A stretch of DNA of 64,000 nucleotides from Paenibacillus chitinolyticus NBRC 15660 (GCF_000739915.1 NZ_BBJT01000002.1:682001-746000); one strand, 5' to 3'. Positions 25,951-34,681 are shown, counted from the first letter of the stretch. Numbers and translations: made by a program. Notes: generated from the letters alone by a model not told the origin.

Positions 25951-27165
25951 TCAGGAAGAAAGCTCCTTGCCCTTGGTCTCGTCCCCCCAGAACAGCACGG
26001 CCAGTGCGCCGATAAGGATCATGACGAAAAAGAGGATGAAAATCGCCTGAATGCCGATTCCCCAGCCGACGAGTACACCGACCAGCAGCGGGGCGACGAT
26101 GCCTCCAATCCGTCCGAACGAAGCGGCAAGTCCCGCACCCGTCGAGCGGATCGCCGTCGGATACAGCTCCGGCGTATAGGCGTACAGCCCGCCCCAGGCT
26201 CCGAGGTTGAAGAAAGACAAGCACATGCCCGCGGCAATCAGCATGCCTTCGGTGGAAGCACCGCCAAACCAGATGGCGCTGAAAGCGGTCAGTACAAGAT
26301 AGGTGACCAGAACGAACTTCCGGCCGAATTTCTCGATGAAATAAGCGGCCGTAAAGTAACCCGGAAGCTGGGCGAGAGTCATGATGAGCACATATTGAAA
26401 GCTTTTGACGAGCGTAAAGCCTTTAAGCACCATCACCGTCGGAAGCCACAGGAACATGCCGTAATACGAAAACACAACCGTAAACCACAACACCCACAGC
26501 ATTACGGTCGACCGGCGGTAATCGCGGGACCAGACGGATTTCACTTTCGCCCCAAACGAAGATTCGCCCGACCGTTCTTTACGGAACCGCGGAGGATCTT
26601 CAATCGCCCGCCTCAAATACAGTGCGTAGAGCGCAGGCACGGCTCCGATGACGAAGGCGGACTGCCAGCCGTACTTCGGGATGACGAAATAAGCGATGAG
26701 CGCCGCCAGAATCCAGCCTCCCGCCCAGAAGCTTTCGAGCAGCACGACGGCTCTTCCCCTGTCCTGCACGGGCATGCTCTCCGATACGAGCGTGGATGCG
26801 ACGGGAAGCTCTCCGCCCAGTCCGACACCCGCGATAAACCGCAGGATGCAGAGGACGGTAAAACTCGCGGCCAGAGCGGACAAGCCGCTGGCGGCCGAAA
26901 AAATAAGCAGCGTCCAGACCAGGACGGACTTGCGTCCGTAACGGTCGGCCAAATAGCCGGCGATCGCCGCCCCGAACGCCATCCCGACCGAGTTAAGGCT
27001 GGTCAGTACGCCGACCTGCCCCGCACTGAGCTTCCAGTGGACCGTCAGTGCGGCCACGATAAATGAAATAATGCCTACGTCCATGGCATCGAACAGCCAG
27101 CTTAAACCGGCGCTGAACAGCAGTTTTCTCTGTTTAGGATTTTGAAGCATCGCGATAGCGCGCAT
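25951..27165 (-). CDS. MFS transporter, NiaP (niacin)-like
   Basis: 404 residues, 12 hydrophobic segments. The first helix LFDAMDVGIISFIVAALTVHW, LADRYGRKSVLVWTLLIFS and GVGLGGELPVASTLVSE closely resemble the B. subtilis niacin permease NiaP (YceI). Related aromatic-acid transporters share part of this pattern. ATG follows AAGGGAG by 7 bases. The mRNA leader is highly structured (27196-27275) and the promoter carries an inverted repeat. If it is NiaP, NiaR-type control would be expected, but I cannot confirm that operator. Confidence 0.75.
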   Translation of the reverse strand: MRAIAMLQNPKQRKLLFSAGLSWLFDAMDVGIISFIVAALTVHWKLSAGQVGVLTSLNSVGMAFGAAIAGYLADRYGRKSVLVWTLLIFSAASGLSALAASFTVLCILRFIAGVGLGGELPVASTLVSESMPVQDRGRAVVLLESFWAGGWILAALIAYFVIPKYGWQSAFVIGAVPALYALYLRRAIEDPPRFRKERSGESSFGAKVKSVWSRDYRRSTVMLWVLWFTVVFSYYGMFLWLPTVMVLKGFTLVKSFQYVLIMTLAQLPGYFTAAYFIEKFGRKFVLVTYLVLTAFSAIWFGGASTEGMLIAAGMCLSFFNLGAWGGLYAYTPELYPTAIRSTGAGLAASFGRIGGIVAPLLVGVLVGWGIGIQAIFILFFVMILIGALAVLFWGDETKGKELSS

Positions 27166-27195
27166 TGGGCTTCTCCCTTGTCTTGTAGTAGATAT

Positions 27196-27275
27196 GGTCC
27201 GCTTATTCTGCCCTGTCCGAGGGGGAACATTCCGGAGTGCTCCTATTCTTTTCCAGTTAAAAGGATAAGCGGACC
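27196..27275 (-). promoter_or_regulatory. Structured 5' leader, candidate riboswitch-like RNA
   Basis: A perfect 11-bp closing stem GGTCCGCTTAT / ATAAGCGGACC (27265-27275 with 27196-27206) encloses 58 bases that can fold into three or four small hairpins (CTTTT..AAAAG, GGAG-CA-CTCC, GGAA-TG-TTCC, CCC..GGG). The stem begins about six bases after the predicted transcription start and ends about 30 bases before the start codon. It matches no riboswitch class I can recall. Confidence 0.45.
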
Positions 27276-27296
27276 GGGTAATTCACTATTTTACCC
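27276..27296. promoter_or_regulatory. Inverted repeat GGGTAA-N9-TTACCC over the promoter
   Basis: Perfect 6-bp arms around 9 bases. It covers the -10 element of the leftward promoter, so a repressor site is likely. It could serve either the NiaP-like gene or the divergent DUF1003 gene. Confidence 0.5.
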
Positions 27297-27317
27297 CCAT
27301 TCACTTAAATTGGCTAA
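27288..27317 (-). promoter_or_regulatory. Promoter of the NiaP-like gene
   Basis: TTAGCC (27312-27317), 18 bases, TAAAAT (27288-27293) on the minus strand. Moderate match to the sigma-A consensus, placed immediately before the structured leader. Confidence 0.45.
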
Positions 27318-27369
27318 CTTTTCTGAAAAAAATTAAAGGATGTTAAGAAACCTGGAGGAAACAGACACC

Positions 27370-27933
27370 ATGAGTTCTAAAAGCGAAACGGAGAGAACTT
27401 CCGAAGAACGGCTGTTGAAGGAGCTCGAGAAATACCCGCGACAGAAACTGCACAAAGAGGACGTCGAGCGCGTCACCGAAATGGTCCGGGATTATCAGGG
27501 AAAAATCAAGGCGCATCTGCACGAGCAGCAGGAGAAAAAGACGAACCACTGGGACCGGATGGCCGATCACGTTGCCGTTCTGGCGGGAAGCTGGTGGTTT
27601 GTTACGTCCTCCGCCGTCATTATTACGGTATGGATGCTCGTCAACAGCGAAAGAAACTCGTTGTTTATTCTCAGCTTCTCCCTGTCCATCCTTTCCCTGT
27701 TTCAATCGACACTGATTCAGAAAAGCCAGAACCGCCAGGCCGCCAAAGATAAACAAGAGCAAATGCTCGACATCGCCATCAATTATAAAGCCGAGCAGGA
27801 GAACTTGGAAATTCAGCAAAACTTAAAGGAGCTCGAAGTAAAGCTCCAGTGGATCGAGCTCCGGCTGTCCGCACGTTCACGCGCCAAAAGCCGCCCCGGG
27901 CGGACCAAAACCCCGCGCACAAGGCGGAAATAA
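27370..27933 (+). CDS. DUF1003 membrane protein
   Basis: About 187 residues. The DUF1003 core is clear: ADHVAVLAGSWWFV, two membrane helices (TSSAVIITVWMLV; SLFILSFSLSILSLFQS), then IQKSQNRQAAKDKQEQMLDI and a coiled-coil-like Glu-rich stretch. The tail is very basic (Arg/Lys/Thr/Pro). ATG 27370 follows GGAGG by 11 bases and is preferred to the ATG ten codons upstream. Function unknown. It converges on glsA with only 6 bases between stops. Confidence 0.85.
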   Translation: MSSKSETERTSEERLLKELEKYPRQKLHKEDVERVTEMVRDYQGKIKAHLHEQQEKKTNHWDRMADHVAVLAGSWWFVTSSAVIITVWMLVNSERNSLFILSFSLSILSLFQSTLIQKSQNRQAAKDKQEQMLDIAINYKAEQENLEIQQNLKELEVKLQWIELRLSARSRAKSRPGRTKTPRTRRK

Positions 27934-27939
27934 GCAGGT

Positions 27940-28884
27940 TTAAAACAAGCTCCAGTCAAAGCGCCCCGACAGCTTCTCAAGCAGATCGACGCCCGCAACG
28001 CTGTTGCCTTTGCGATTAAGCGCCGGCCCGATAACACCGATTCCGTACCGGCCGGGCACGAGAGTCAGAATGCCGCCGGAAACGCCGCTTTTGGCCGGCA
28101 GTCCGACGCTGATGGCGAACTCGCCGGAGGCGTTGTACATTCCGCAAGTGGTCATGAACGTTTTGGCGATCTGTACGAAGCGCCGCGGAATAAGCGTTTT
28201 TCCCGTGAGCGTATCTTGTCCGTCAAAGGCGAGAACCAAGGCCATCCGCGAAAGGTCGCCGCACGTGACCCGGATCGAGCAGTGGCGGAAATACACCTGG
28301 AGTACTTCTTCGACACAGCCGTCCAGAACCTCGTTCTCCTTCAGAAAATACGCCAGCGAACGGTTCATATGCCCGGTTTCATTTTCCGACCGGTATACCG
28401 CCTCGTCATAATCCAGCTTGTCGTTTGCGGCGAGCTCCCGGAAAAACGACAGCACTCTCGCCGACTTCTCCTCGGGTCCGTCGCCTTTGATTAAGGAGGA
28501 CACGGCGATCGCTCCCGCATTGATCAAGGGATTAAACGGGATGCCCGGTTCGACCAGCTCCAGCTTCAGCATGGAGTTGAAATCGTCGCCCGTCGGCTCT
28601 TTGCCGACCTTGGAGAAGACGGTTGCTTCGCCGTGATCCATTAGCGCCAGTATCAGCGTAAACACTTTGGAAATACTCTGCATCGTAAAAGGCAGCCCGC
28701 ACTCTCCCGCGGTCAAATGCTCCCCCTGCCCGTTCAGCAGGTGAATGCCAAGTGCGGACGCCGGTGATTTGGCAAGCTCCGGAATGTACGACGCCACATT
28801 TCCCCGGGAAGTCAGCTTGCGGCTTTCTTCGACCCACTGCGGAAGCGCCGCCCGGACGGCACTGAATTCATGACCGGCATTCAT
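27940..28884 (-). CDS. glsA: Glutaminase
   Basis: Serine-dependent glutaminase converting glutamine to glutamate and ammonia. 314 residues with the beta-lactamase-like S-x-x-K motif at Ser70-Lys73 (FTMQSISKVF). Downstream are the conserved NPLINAGAIAVSSLI, SLAYFLKE, TTCGMYNASGEFAISVGLPA and SGVSGGILTLVPGRYGIGV. ATG 28884 follows GGAGG by 7 bases, and the longer frame upstream is not family-like. Single gene. Confidence 0.95.
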   Translation of the reverse strand: MNAGHEFSAVRAALPQWVEESRKLTSRGNVASYIPELAKSPASALGIHLLNGQGEHLTAGECGLPFTMQSISKVFTLILALMDHGEATVFSKVGKEPTGDDFNSMLKLELVEPGIPFNPLINAGAIAVSSLIKGDGPEEKSARVLSFFRELAANDKLDYDEAVYRSENETGHMNRSLAYFLKENEVLDGCVEEVLQVYFRHCSIRVTCGDLSRMALVLAFDGQDTLTGKTLIPRRFVQIAKTFMTTCGMYNASGEFAISVGLPAKSGVSGGILTLVPGRYGIGVIGPALNRKGNSVAGVDLLEKLSGRFDWSLF

Positions 28885-28977
28885 GGACTTCCCTCCACTA
28901 TCTTCATTTTGTTTACTTATTTGTCGCGTTCTTTCCGTGTTCCTTCCCGATAAAACAAGTATGACCGCCAAATGAAA

Positions 28978-29016
28978 AAAAGATGACAGAAACGCTAAGC
29001 GCTTCAGTCATCTTTT
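28978..29016 (-). terminator. Terminator overlapping the stop of the GAF kinase-like gene
   Basis: AAAGATGAC / GTCATCTTT stem with an inner GAA-CGCT / AGCG-TTC helix and T run on the minus strand. It begins at the stop codon. Confidence 0.75.
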
Positions 29017-30283
29017 ATTTAAAATCATTCAATTCCGCGGCTTCGGCCGTTTCGGCATACTTGTTCAGCATAAGAGTGAAGATCAAATCCGTTTCCTTCT
29101 GCCTGTCGCTCTCCGTCCAGATCCGGCCTTCCATGAGTTCCACCAGCTTTTTGCTGATCGCCAGATCCAGGCTCGTTTCGTAGACGGGAACGGACGATTC
29201 GCCACCTTTGCCGTCAACCGTTTCCAGCAGGAACTCCAGCTTATCGGGTGTAATGAGCGGCGCTTTGACGGCAAAACGGATAGGATGAGCATCGGGATGG
29301 TCCGTATCCGGCAGATTGACCGCCGCGAGGGTAAGTTCGCCGGATCGGGCGTTCTTGGAGGCGTGATCAAGCAATTTGACCAGCGTATCCCGGATCTTCA
29401 CCGGATCGCCGACTACGACGGAAGGAAGTCCGGGCTCCGCGTCGAGCCGGACTTTCCGTGCCCCCGTATTTCGATTTTCATACAGATTCACGACTTCTTC
29501 CAGAACCGGAAGCAGTTCGAAAGGCTCCGCCTCCACCGTCACTCCGCCGGATTCCATTTTGCTGTAGTCAAGAATGTCCGTAACCAGGTTAAGCAGCGAG
29601 GCGTTGCTCGTTTCAATGATGTTCATGTAGCTCTTCTGTTCTTCGCTGAGCTCCGTATCCTGCATCAGATCCGTCATCCCCATAATGCCGGTCATCGGAG
29701 TCTTGATCTCCTGCCCGATCATGGCAAGAAGCCGGCTCTTGATCTTGGAAGACTGCTCGGACGCGGCATGGGATTCCCGCAGAATCTGCTGGGCATCCCT
29801 AAGCTCCGCGACCGCATGTTCAAGCTCCACCACGTGGGCAAGAAAAACGGCCATCGCGCTCAGCGTTTTGAGATCGGTCTCCGAAACGGGATAAGACGGA
29901 TGATCGAGAATACAGATCGTGCCGTAAAAATGGCCGTTCTTCAAAATAATCGGCAGTCCGATAAAAGAGCGGCTTCCGAGCGCCCGCGTTACTCCCATAT
30001 CCGCGGTAAGCGGACTGGAAGCCGTGTCGGAAATAACGAGAGGCTCGCCCGCGCGGCGTCCCACGAGACTGCAATAGCTGATGTCGAAAGGAAGCTCATC
30101 CCCTTCCTCCACCAGCTGTTCCCGCCTGTTGAACGCCTTCAGAATCGTATTCGTCCGTCCGTCGTTCGTCGCGACAAAAATCGTATTCACTTGAAGCAGC
30201 CCGCTGACGACTTCAATGATATGAGCGGCGGCTTCTTCTATATTGTTATAAAAACCGGATGGGTCCTGGTGCCTGTTTGTCAT
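29015..30283 (-). CDS. GAF-domain histidine-kinase-like protein lacking catalytic residues (pseudokinase)
   Basis: About 422 residues. An N-terminal GAF domain (residues 10-155; ALGSRSFIGLPIILKNGHFY, GTICILDHPSYPVSETDLK) precedes a region collinear with hybrid-type histidine kinases. The H-box reads MIGQEIKTPMTGIMGMTDL, where kinases have SHEIRTP, so the phosphorylated His is Gln. The N-box reads KLLDHASK instead of LLGNAIK. The DTGIGI box is replaced by VKAPLITPDK. GTGLGLAIS is replaced by ETSLDLAIS. The domain skeleton is intact but ATP binding and autophosphorylation should be lost. It probably works by ligand or protein binding. No partner is adjacent. Confidence 0.85.
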   Translation of the reverse strand: MTNRHQDPSGFYNNIEEAAAHIIEVVSGLLQVNTIFVATNDGRTNTILKAFNRREQLVEEGDELPFDISYCSLVGRRAGEPLVISDTASSPLTADMGVTRALGSRSFIGLPIILKNGHFYGTICILDHPSYPVSETDLKTLSAMAVFLAHVVELEHAVAELRDAQQILRESHAASEQSSKIKSRLLAMIGQEIKTPMTGIMGMTDLMQDTELSEEQKSYMNIIETSNASLLNLVTDILDYSKMESGGVTVEAEPFELLPVLEEVVNLYENRNTGARKVRLDAEPGLPSVVVGDPVKIRDTLVKLLDHASKNARSGELTLAAVNLPDTDHPDAHPIRFAVKAPLITPDKLEFLLETVDGKGGESSVPVYETSLDLAISKKLVELMEGRIWTESDRQKETDLIFTLMLNKYAETAEAAELNDFK

Positions 30284-30470
30284 AGCTATCACACAGCTTT
30301 CTATACTTTCAGATAACGATCTTTCTAAGTGTACTATATTTCCGGCTCTTTCAGGCCATAAAGGGTTCGAAAAAACAAAATACCTTTAGAATTCCTATCT
30401 AAATTCACGGAAATAACAACTTTTACCGGAAAATCGTAAGATTTTGAAAGAAATCATTGGATAAATAGCC

Positions 30471-31547
30471 TTATACAAACAATTGGACCTTCTTCTCATG
30501 AGGGGTGTCATATACCTTTCCCTTCATAAGCTGCTCCAGATACGGGCGGATCAGGTCCGCCTGCGTGGAATGAAAGCTTTCGCCGCCCCACCGTTCGATC
30601 GTTCGCTGCTGGGTTTCTACGATAGTGATGTCCTGATTCAGTGCTTTTTTTAGAAAAGGGGTCAGCACCCGCTTCTTCAGCCCGTTCGTGAACCGGCCGC
30701 GCTTCATCGTGATAACCGCGTAAATGTCCTGGTAAGCGAACGAAGTCGGTCTCATTACGGCCGTAATAAGCAGCGTCAAGCCTTTGGCGGAAGAGTATTC
30801 GATCTGGGCGACGCCGGGCATGTAAAACCGGCCGAAGCTCCGCTGCCTGTCCCGCTCGAATAAACGCGAAATCAGACCGGCCTGCCCGGATTCGCCGGTA
30901 TATTCGATTTCGACGGAGGCGCCCTCCGCCCGGATGCGGGCGTTCACGGTCTGGCGGCCACCGTCCGTACGGATGAGGCCCGCGTGGACATAGTGCGTGT
31001 GCGTGGCGTCCAGCAAATTTTCCGCCGCGTTAAGCAGCGAACCCCGGACGGCCGTTTTCCAGACGAAGGAGTAATACTCCGGGTTGTTCATAAACGGCAG
31101 GGCCAGAGGCTCCGGAACGGATGCTTCCTGCGGTTCCCCCGACCGCGCCTCTCCGCCGAGCCGGACCCATAGAAAGCCGTCCCGCTCCCGCAAGGCCGCC
31201 GGCGACGCGTCGTGGTGGGGACCCGGTTTGAACGTGCACAGCCCCGGTACCCGGGTGCAGGCTCCTGTCCCGTCGAACTCCCACCCGTGGTAAGGGCAGA
31301 CCAGCTTCCCCGCTGTCAGCCTGCCTCCCGAAAGCGGCACGTTCCGGTGCGGGCAGCGGTCCAGCAGCGCGTGCGCGCCCTCTTCCGTGCGGAACAGGAC
31401 GAGCGGCACGTCAAGCACCGTCAGCCCGAGCGGCTTCCGCTTAAGCTCCCGCGACGGACAGAGCGGGAGCCAGTGTTTTTCCAGCTCGGCATAGAGCGCT
31501 TCCTTCCCGTCGCCCGATTGACAAACATCGTTCTTCGTCAGATTCAT
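30471..31547 (-). CDS. Rieske [2Fe-2S] non-heme iron oxygenase
   Basis: 358 residues. The Rieske cluster ligands are Cys65-x-His67 (CPHRNVPLSGG) and Cys84-x2-His87 (CPYHGWEFDGTGACTRVPG). The mononuclear iron site is NLLDATHTHYVH (Asp180, His183, His188). This is the alpha-subunit layout of oxygenases for aromatics, sterols or secondary metabolites. ATG follows GAGGAAG and overlaps the acyltransferase stop by 4 bases. Last gene of the nine-gene cluster. The partner ferredoxin and reductase are not in the window. Probably hydroxylates or desaturates the cluster product. Confidence 0.92.
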   Translation of the reverse strand: MNLTKNDVCQSGDGKEALYAELEKHWLPLCPSRELKRKPLGLTVLDVPLVLFRTEEGAHALLDRCPHRNVPLSGGRLTAGKLVCPYHGWEFDGTGACTRVPGLCTFKPGPHHDASPAALRERDGFLWVRLGGEARSGEPQEASVPEPLALPFMNNPEYYSFVWKTAVRGSLLNAAENLLDATHTHYVHAGLIRTDGGRQTVNARIRAEGASVEIEYTGESGQAGLISRLFERDRQRSFGRFYMPGVAQIEYSSAKGLTLLITAVMRPTSFAYQDIYAVITMKRGRFTNGLKKRVLTPFLKKALNQDITIVETQQRTIERWGGESFHSTQADLIRPYLEQLMKGKVYDTPHEKKVQLFV

Positions 31548-32737
31548 AACCGGTACTTCCTCATCACGGGTACCCCAACTCCATTCAAAAGATGACTCAA
31601 TCCGAGCCATACGGCTCGCCGCCTCAGAGGCAGATGCCGGATGTAGACGGCACTGTATTCGATGGCCGGGCGGCCTCCCCGGATCCGCTTGAAATGCGCG
31701 GCGCCGGAGCTTAAATGCAGCAGCTTCCCTTCTTCGGCGGCCCGGGTCAGCACCAGGCTCATCAGCATCCGGTACAGCCCTTCCTTTTGCGGAAGAGCGG
31801 TGTTGTATCCGACCAGCGGCGCCGTAATGACACCCGCTTTATCGAAACAGCCGATGACGCCCTGCAGCACCCCCGAGCTGTCCCTCAAACCGCGGATCCG
31901 CAGCAGCCCGTGCAGATGGCAATTGGCGATGTAAGCCTCCGTGAAACGCGGATTCAGCCGGGAATATTTACGGATGTACAGGTCCTCGTAAAGCTCCACG
32001 ATGCGCGGATAGTCGGACGGTTCAATCTCTTCGTGCTCCACAATCCGAAGCGGCGAGCGCCGGAGCAACTTTTGGTCCCATACATTGTTCGGTTTGTGCA
32101 GGTAATCCGGCTCGCGCCCCTCGAAAAAATACACCTGCCTGCTCGGAACTAGAATCCACCCCAGTCCGGTCAGGTCTTTCATCAACTGGGGATTCGTCAC
32201 CTCATTCAGCGACCTGAATATGACCGCGTGCGACGGAAAACGTTCCTGCAGATCGGCGGTCAGCACACGGACATCCTCTTTAGGCAGCTCTTCATATAAA
32301 TTCGTCGAGAGGAGCCAGTTATTGACGTGTACGTTCCGGTTGATCCGGGCTCTTTTCAGCAGCGGCGAAAGAATGCCGATCACTCCCCTCAGCACGCCTT
32401 TCAGCAGCTCGCTTTTGAAGAGAACCAGCTCTTCCAGCGCGTAGGACACATAGGTCGAGTAAGGCGAACAAACATAGGAGTTGTCATACTCCGTTTCGTT
32501 CACCGTCACGGGCAGCAGCTGCTCCCCGGCCCGGACCAGCTCCACCTTCGTCCGGACATTCCGGATGTAAGCATCGGCGCCTTTGCCGATCAGCGGCTTG
32601 GTGTAGGCCACCGTCATTTTGTTAGCCGGATGATTTTTACACTGGCCTGTTTCATTCGAGGGGGAACCCTCCGCTCCAGCTCCGCTTCGCGGCGTTTGTC
32701 CTGCCTGCCGTTCTATAGATTCAGCCGGCTGTGTCAT
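31544..32737 (-). CDS. GNAT-like acyltransferase
   Basis: 397 residues. The first 40 are polar and low in complexity. The C-terminal half (about 200-390) has the pattern of GNAT/FemAB-like acyltransferases: EEIEPSDYPRIVELYEDLYI, GVIGCFDKAGVITAPLVGYN, LPQKEGLYRMLMSLVLTRA and LSSGAAHFKRIRGG. ATG 32737 follows GGGGAGG by 7 bases. It starts 19 bases after the SMI1 gene and overlaps the Rieske gene by 4, so it is part of the cluster. Acyl donor and acceptor unknown. Confidence 0.7.
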   Translation of the reverse strand: MTQPAESIERQAGQTPRSGAGAEGSPSNETGQCKNHPANKMTVAYTKPLIGKGADAYIRNVRTKVELVRAGEQLLPVTVNETEYDNSYVCSPYSTYVSYALEELVLFKSELLKGVLRGVIGILSPLLKRARINRNVHVNNWLLSTNLYEELPKEDVRVLTADLQERFPSHAVIFRSLNEVTNPQLMKDLTGLGWILVPSRQVYFFEGREPDYLHKPNNVWDQKLLRRSPLRIVEHEEIEPSDYPRIVELYEDLYIRKYSRLNPRFTEAYIANCHLHGLLRIRGLRDSSGVLQGVIGCFDKAGVITAPLVGYNTALPQKEGLYRMLMSLVLTRAAEEGKLLHLSSGAAHFKRIRGGRPAIEYSAVYIRHLPLRRRAVWLGLSHLLNGVGVPVMRKYRL

Positions 32738-32756
32738 TCGCTACCTCCCCGGCCGT

Positions 32757-33317
32757 TTACGTGTAACGGCTGTCTAATTCTTCGTCCAGTGAGCGTTTTC
32801 CCCGGCAAAGCGCTTCGAAGGAATCCGCCACCCGGACGCATTCGTCGTATCCGAGATTTCCCGAATGAGCGGCAAGGATAGGATATTCGCCTTCCACCGG
32901 CGCTTCTCTCATATCGAAAAGATAATGATTGCCGCAGCCGTCCATCGCAAAAGAAACGGATAACGGCATGTATTCGGGCAGCTCATACGCCAGGTTCATC
33001 TCACGGAAATCGGAAGTGGAGAAAAACTGGAAGTATCGTTCCCCCGTCCGAAATTCCCCTCCGTCCGAGTAACGCAGAAATTCCGCATACGCGCCCGGCA
33101 GTTCCCCCTCCGGCATACGCCATTTTGTCGGATCGATCGGGATATATTGATTGTAATAGGGCGAATTTGTTGGAAAAGGGTTTTTCTGTCTCGCGATGAT
33201 TTCCTGAATTTCTTCTTCCGTCAAAGGCTGCTTCCATGTTTGATGGAAGCTCTCCAGAATTCCCTCCGCCGCCCCCGCGTCTTTAACGAACACTTCGTCG
33301 AAAAAATAGTCCTGCAA
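32757..33317 (-). CDS. SMI1/KNR4-family protein
   Basis: 186 residues of the SMI1/KNR4 (SUKH) fold: PLTEEEIQEIIARQKNPF, MPEGELPGAYAEFLRYSDGG, MPLSVSFAMDGCGNHYLFDM and the C-terminal VADSFEALCRGKRSLDEEL. TTG start 9 bases after AGGAGG. SUKH proteins are commonly immunity proteins against polymorphic toxins. No toxin is nearby, so inside this biosynthetic operon its role is unclear. Confidence 0.85.
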   Translation of the reverse strand: MQDYFFDEVFVKDAGAAEGILESFHQTWKQPLTEEEIQEIIARQKNPFPTNSPYYNQYIPIDPTKWRMPEGELPGAYAEFLRYSDGGEFRTGERYFQFFSTSDFREMNLAYELPEYMPLSVSFAMDGCGNHYLFDMREAPVEGEYPILAAHSGNLGYDECVRVADSFEALCRGKRSLDEELDSRYT

Positions 33318-33385
33318 CGGCAGGCACCTCCTGTTCTGTCTTTGATTTTAGCCTGAAAGATAGGCCGCCGCAGCGCGGCACGCCC

Positions 33386-34681
33386 TCAGTTCAAAGCTTC
33401 TCCGTCCCATTCGATGTCGGCGGTTGCCGCATCTTTAAACGGAATCCGCCTGCACAGCGAGTCGAGAGCCGTTTCGGCCAGACTGCGCGTATGCAGCAGA
33501 GGCACCCACGGGTCTTGCCTGCTGAAAAGCACATCACGCCCGTGCCGGAAATCGTTGAACCACCGCCCCATTCCCGAGAGGCTAAAGCCGTGGTAAAAAG
33601 GATTCGCCAGCATCGCGTACCCGATCATCGGGGGAGCTTCCGCAGGCACGGGGTTTCCGGGGTTTCTCGCGTTTCCCTGGGGTCCGGAGCTTCCGGGGTT
33701 TCCGGGGTCTCCAGAGCTTCTGGAGCTTCCGCGGCTAATCCGGATTGCCGCCGGATTTTCCAAGGGAGTACGGCCGCCGGCTGAAAGCTTCCCCCCGGTC
33801 ACTTCGGGAAGCCGTTCCCCACCGGCGCCGAACGGCTTCATCAGCCCGGCGGTGCCTGCGAGATGCAGCCCGCTCGTCGCCCTCGGGTTGCATTCCAGCA
33901 CATGCAGAGTGCCGTCCTTTTCTTCTATGTAGTCGAATGCCACATGCCCTGTAAAATCGAGCTTGCGGACCAGTTCGGCCGCAAAGCGGTCGATTTTCTC
34001 GCGATGTACCGGCTTAAAGTAATAGCCGGAAGCCTGGCCGAGCCGGTAAGAGGGCTCGTAGGAACCGTACGCCGCGATTTCGCCGTCCACGGCCAAATGA
34101 TAGCTGCACAGCTCCAGGCCGCGGATGTACCGCTGCGCGATCCAGGGCCGGTCCGGGGACGGCGCAAAGCCCTCCGGCAGCCTGGAGGGAGCCAGCAGCG
34201 CCTCCGAAGCGAAGCGGCTGTACACCGGTTTGAACGCGAAGGCGGACGGATCGCCGAGTTCTTTCAATTGAGCGGCGGATGTGAGCAGCTTCGTCTCCGG
34301 AGTCCGGGCGGACATTCCTTCCGTCAGTCCGGAGAATGCCCATTTGTTGTGCAGCGAGTTCAGGACCTCGAAATCGTCGCAGAACACGCGGCAGCAACGG
34401 GACAGCTCTTCCCGCCCATGCGCGATATAAAAGATTTCCTCGCTCGTAGGCAGGAGCAGATCGATTCCGGCAGACCGGATAATGGCCGCCAGCGCCGCAA
34501 TGAATTCCCGGCACCCCTCTCTCGGAGAAGGAACATGGAAAAATTCTTTTACCGCCCGCGAGCCGCGGCACACCGGAAATTTGACGCTGTCCGCGGCAAA
34601 TACGTTCCATCCGGAATCCCGGAACCGCCTCGCCAGATCCAGCGCCGTGTAGGAGCGGCAGCCTGTGAGGAGCACATTCAT
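33386..34681 (-). CDS. ATP-grasp ligase B of the biosynthetic cluster
   Basis: 431 residues of the ATP-grasp superfamily. It has a pre-ATP-grasp domain (MNVLLTGCRSYTALDLARRF, SAGIDLLLPTSEEIFYIA), a central ATP-binding part (AFAFKPVYSRFASEALL, RPWIAQRYIRGLELCSYHL) and the metal-binding end (GHVAFDYIEE, HVLECNPRATSGLHL). It forms a carboxylate-amine or similar bond through an acylphosphate. It is a clear paralogue of ligase A at 37791-39041. It is unusual in carrying a Gly/Pro/Ser/Asn-rich insert near residues 315-345. ATG 34681 overlaps the PaaK-like stop by 4 bases. Confidence 0.9.
   Translation of the reverse strand: MNVLLTGCRSYTALDLARRFRDSGWNVFAADSVKFPVCRGSRAVKEFFHVPSPREGCREFIAALAAIIRSAGIDLLLPTSEEIFYIAHGREELSRCCRVFCDDFEVLNSLHNKWAFSGLTEGMSARTPETKLLTSAAQLKELGDPSAFAFKPVYSRFASEALLAPSRLPEGFAPSPDRPWIAQRYIRGLELCSYHLAVDGEIAAYGSYEPSYRLGQASGYYFKPVHREKIDRFAAELVRKLDFTGHVAFDYIEEKDGTLHVLECNPRATSGLHLAGTAGLMKPFGAGGERLPEVTGGKLSAGGRTPLENPAAIRISRGSSRSSGDPGNPGSSGPQGNARNPGNPVPAEAPPMIGYAMLANPFYHGFSLSGMGRWFNDFRHGRDVLFSRQDPWVPLLHTRSLAETALDSLCRRIPFKDAATADIEWDGEALN
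33643..33740 (-). repeat. Repetitive insert encoding collagen-like triplets in ATP-grasp B
   Basis: A degenerate tandem array of short GGGGTTTCC / GGAGCTTCC-like units encodes SSGDPGNPGSSGPQGNARNP, mostly G-x-y triplets. Paralogue A has no such segment at this position, so it looks like a local repeat expansion. Confidence 0.7.

Noticed and set aside
25924-27066. 380-codon plus-strand ORF
   Set aside because: Antisense shadow of the NiaP-like transporter; highly charged, with no membrane or domain pattern.
29285-30316. 343-codon plus-strand ORF
   Set aside because: Antisense to the GAF kinase-like gene.
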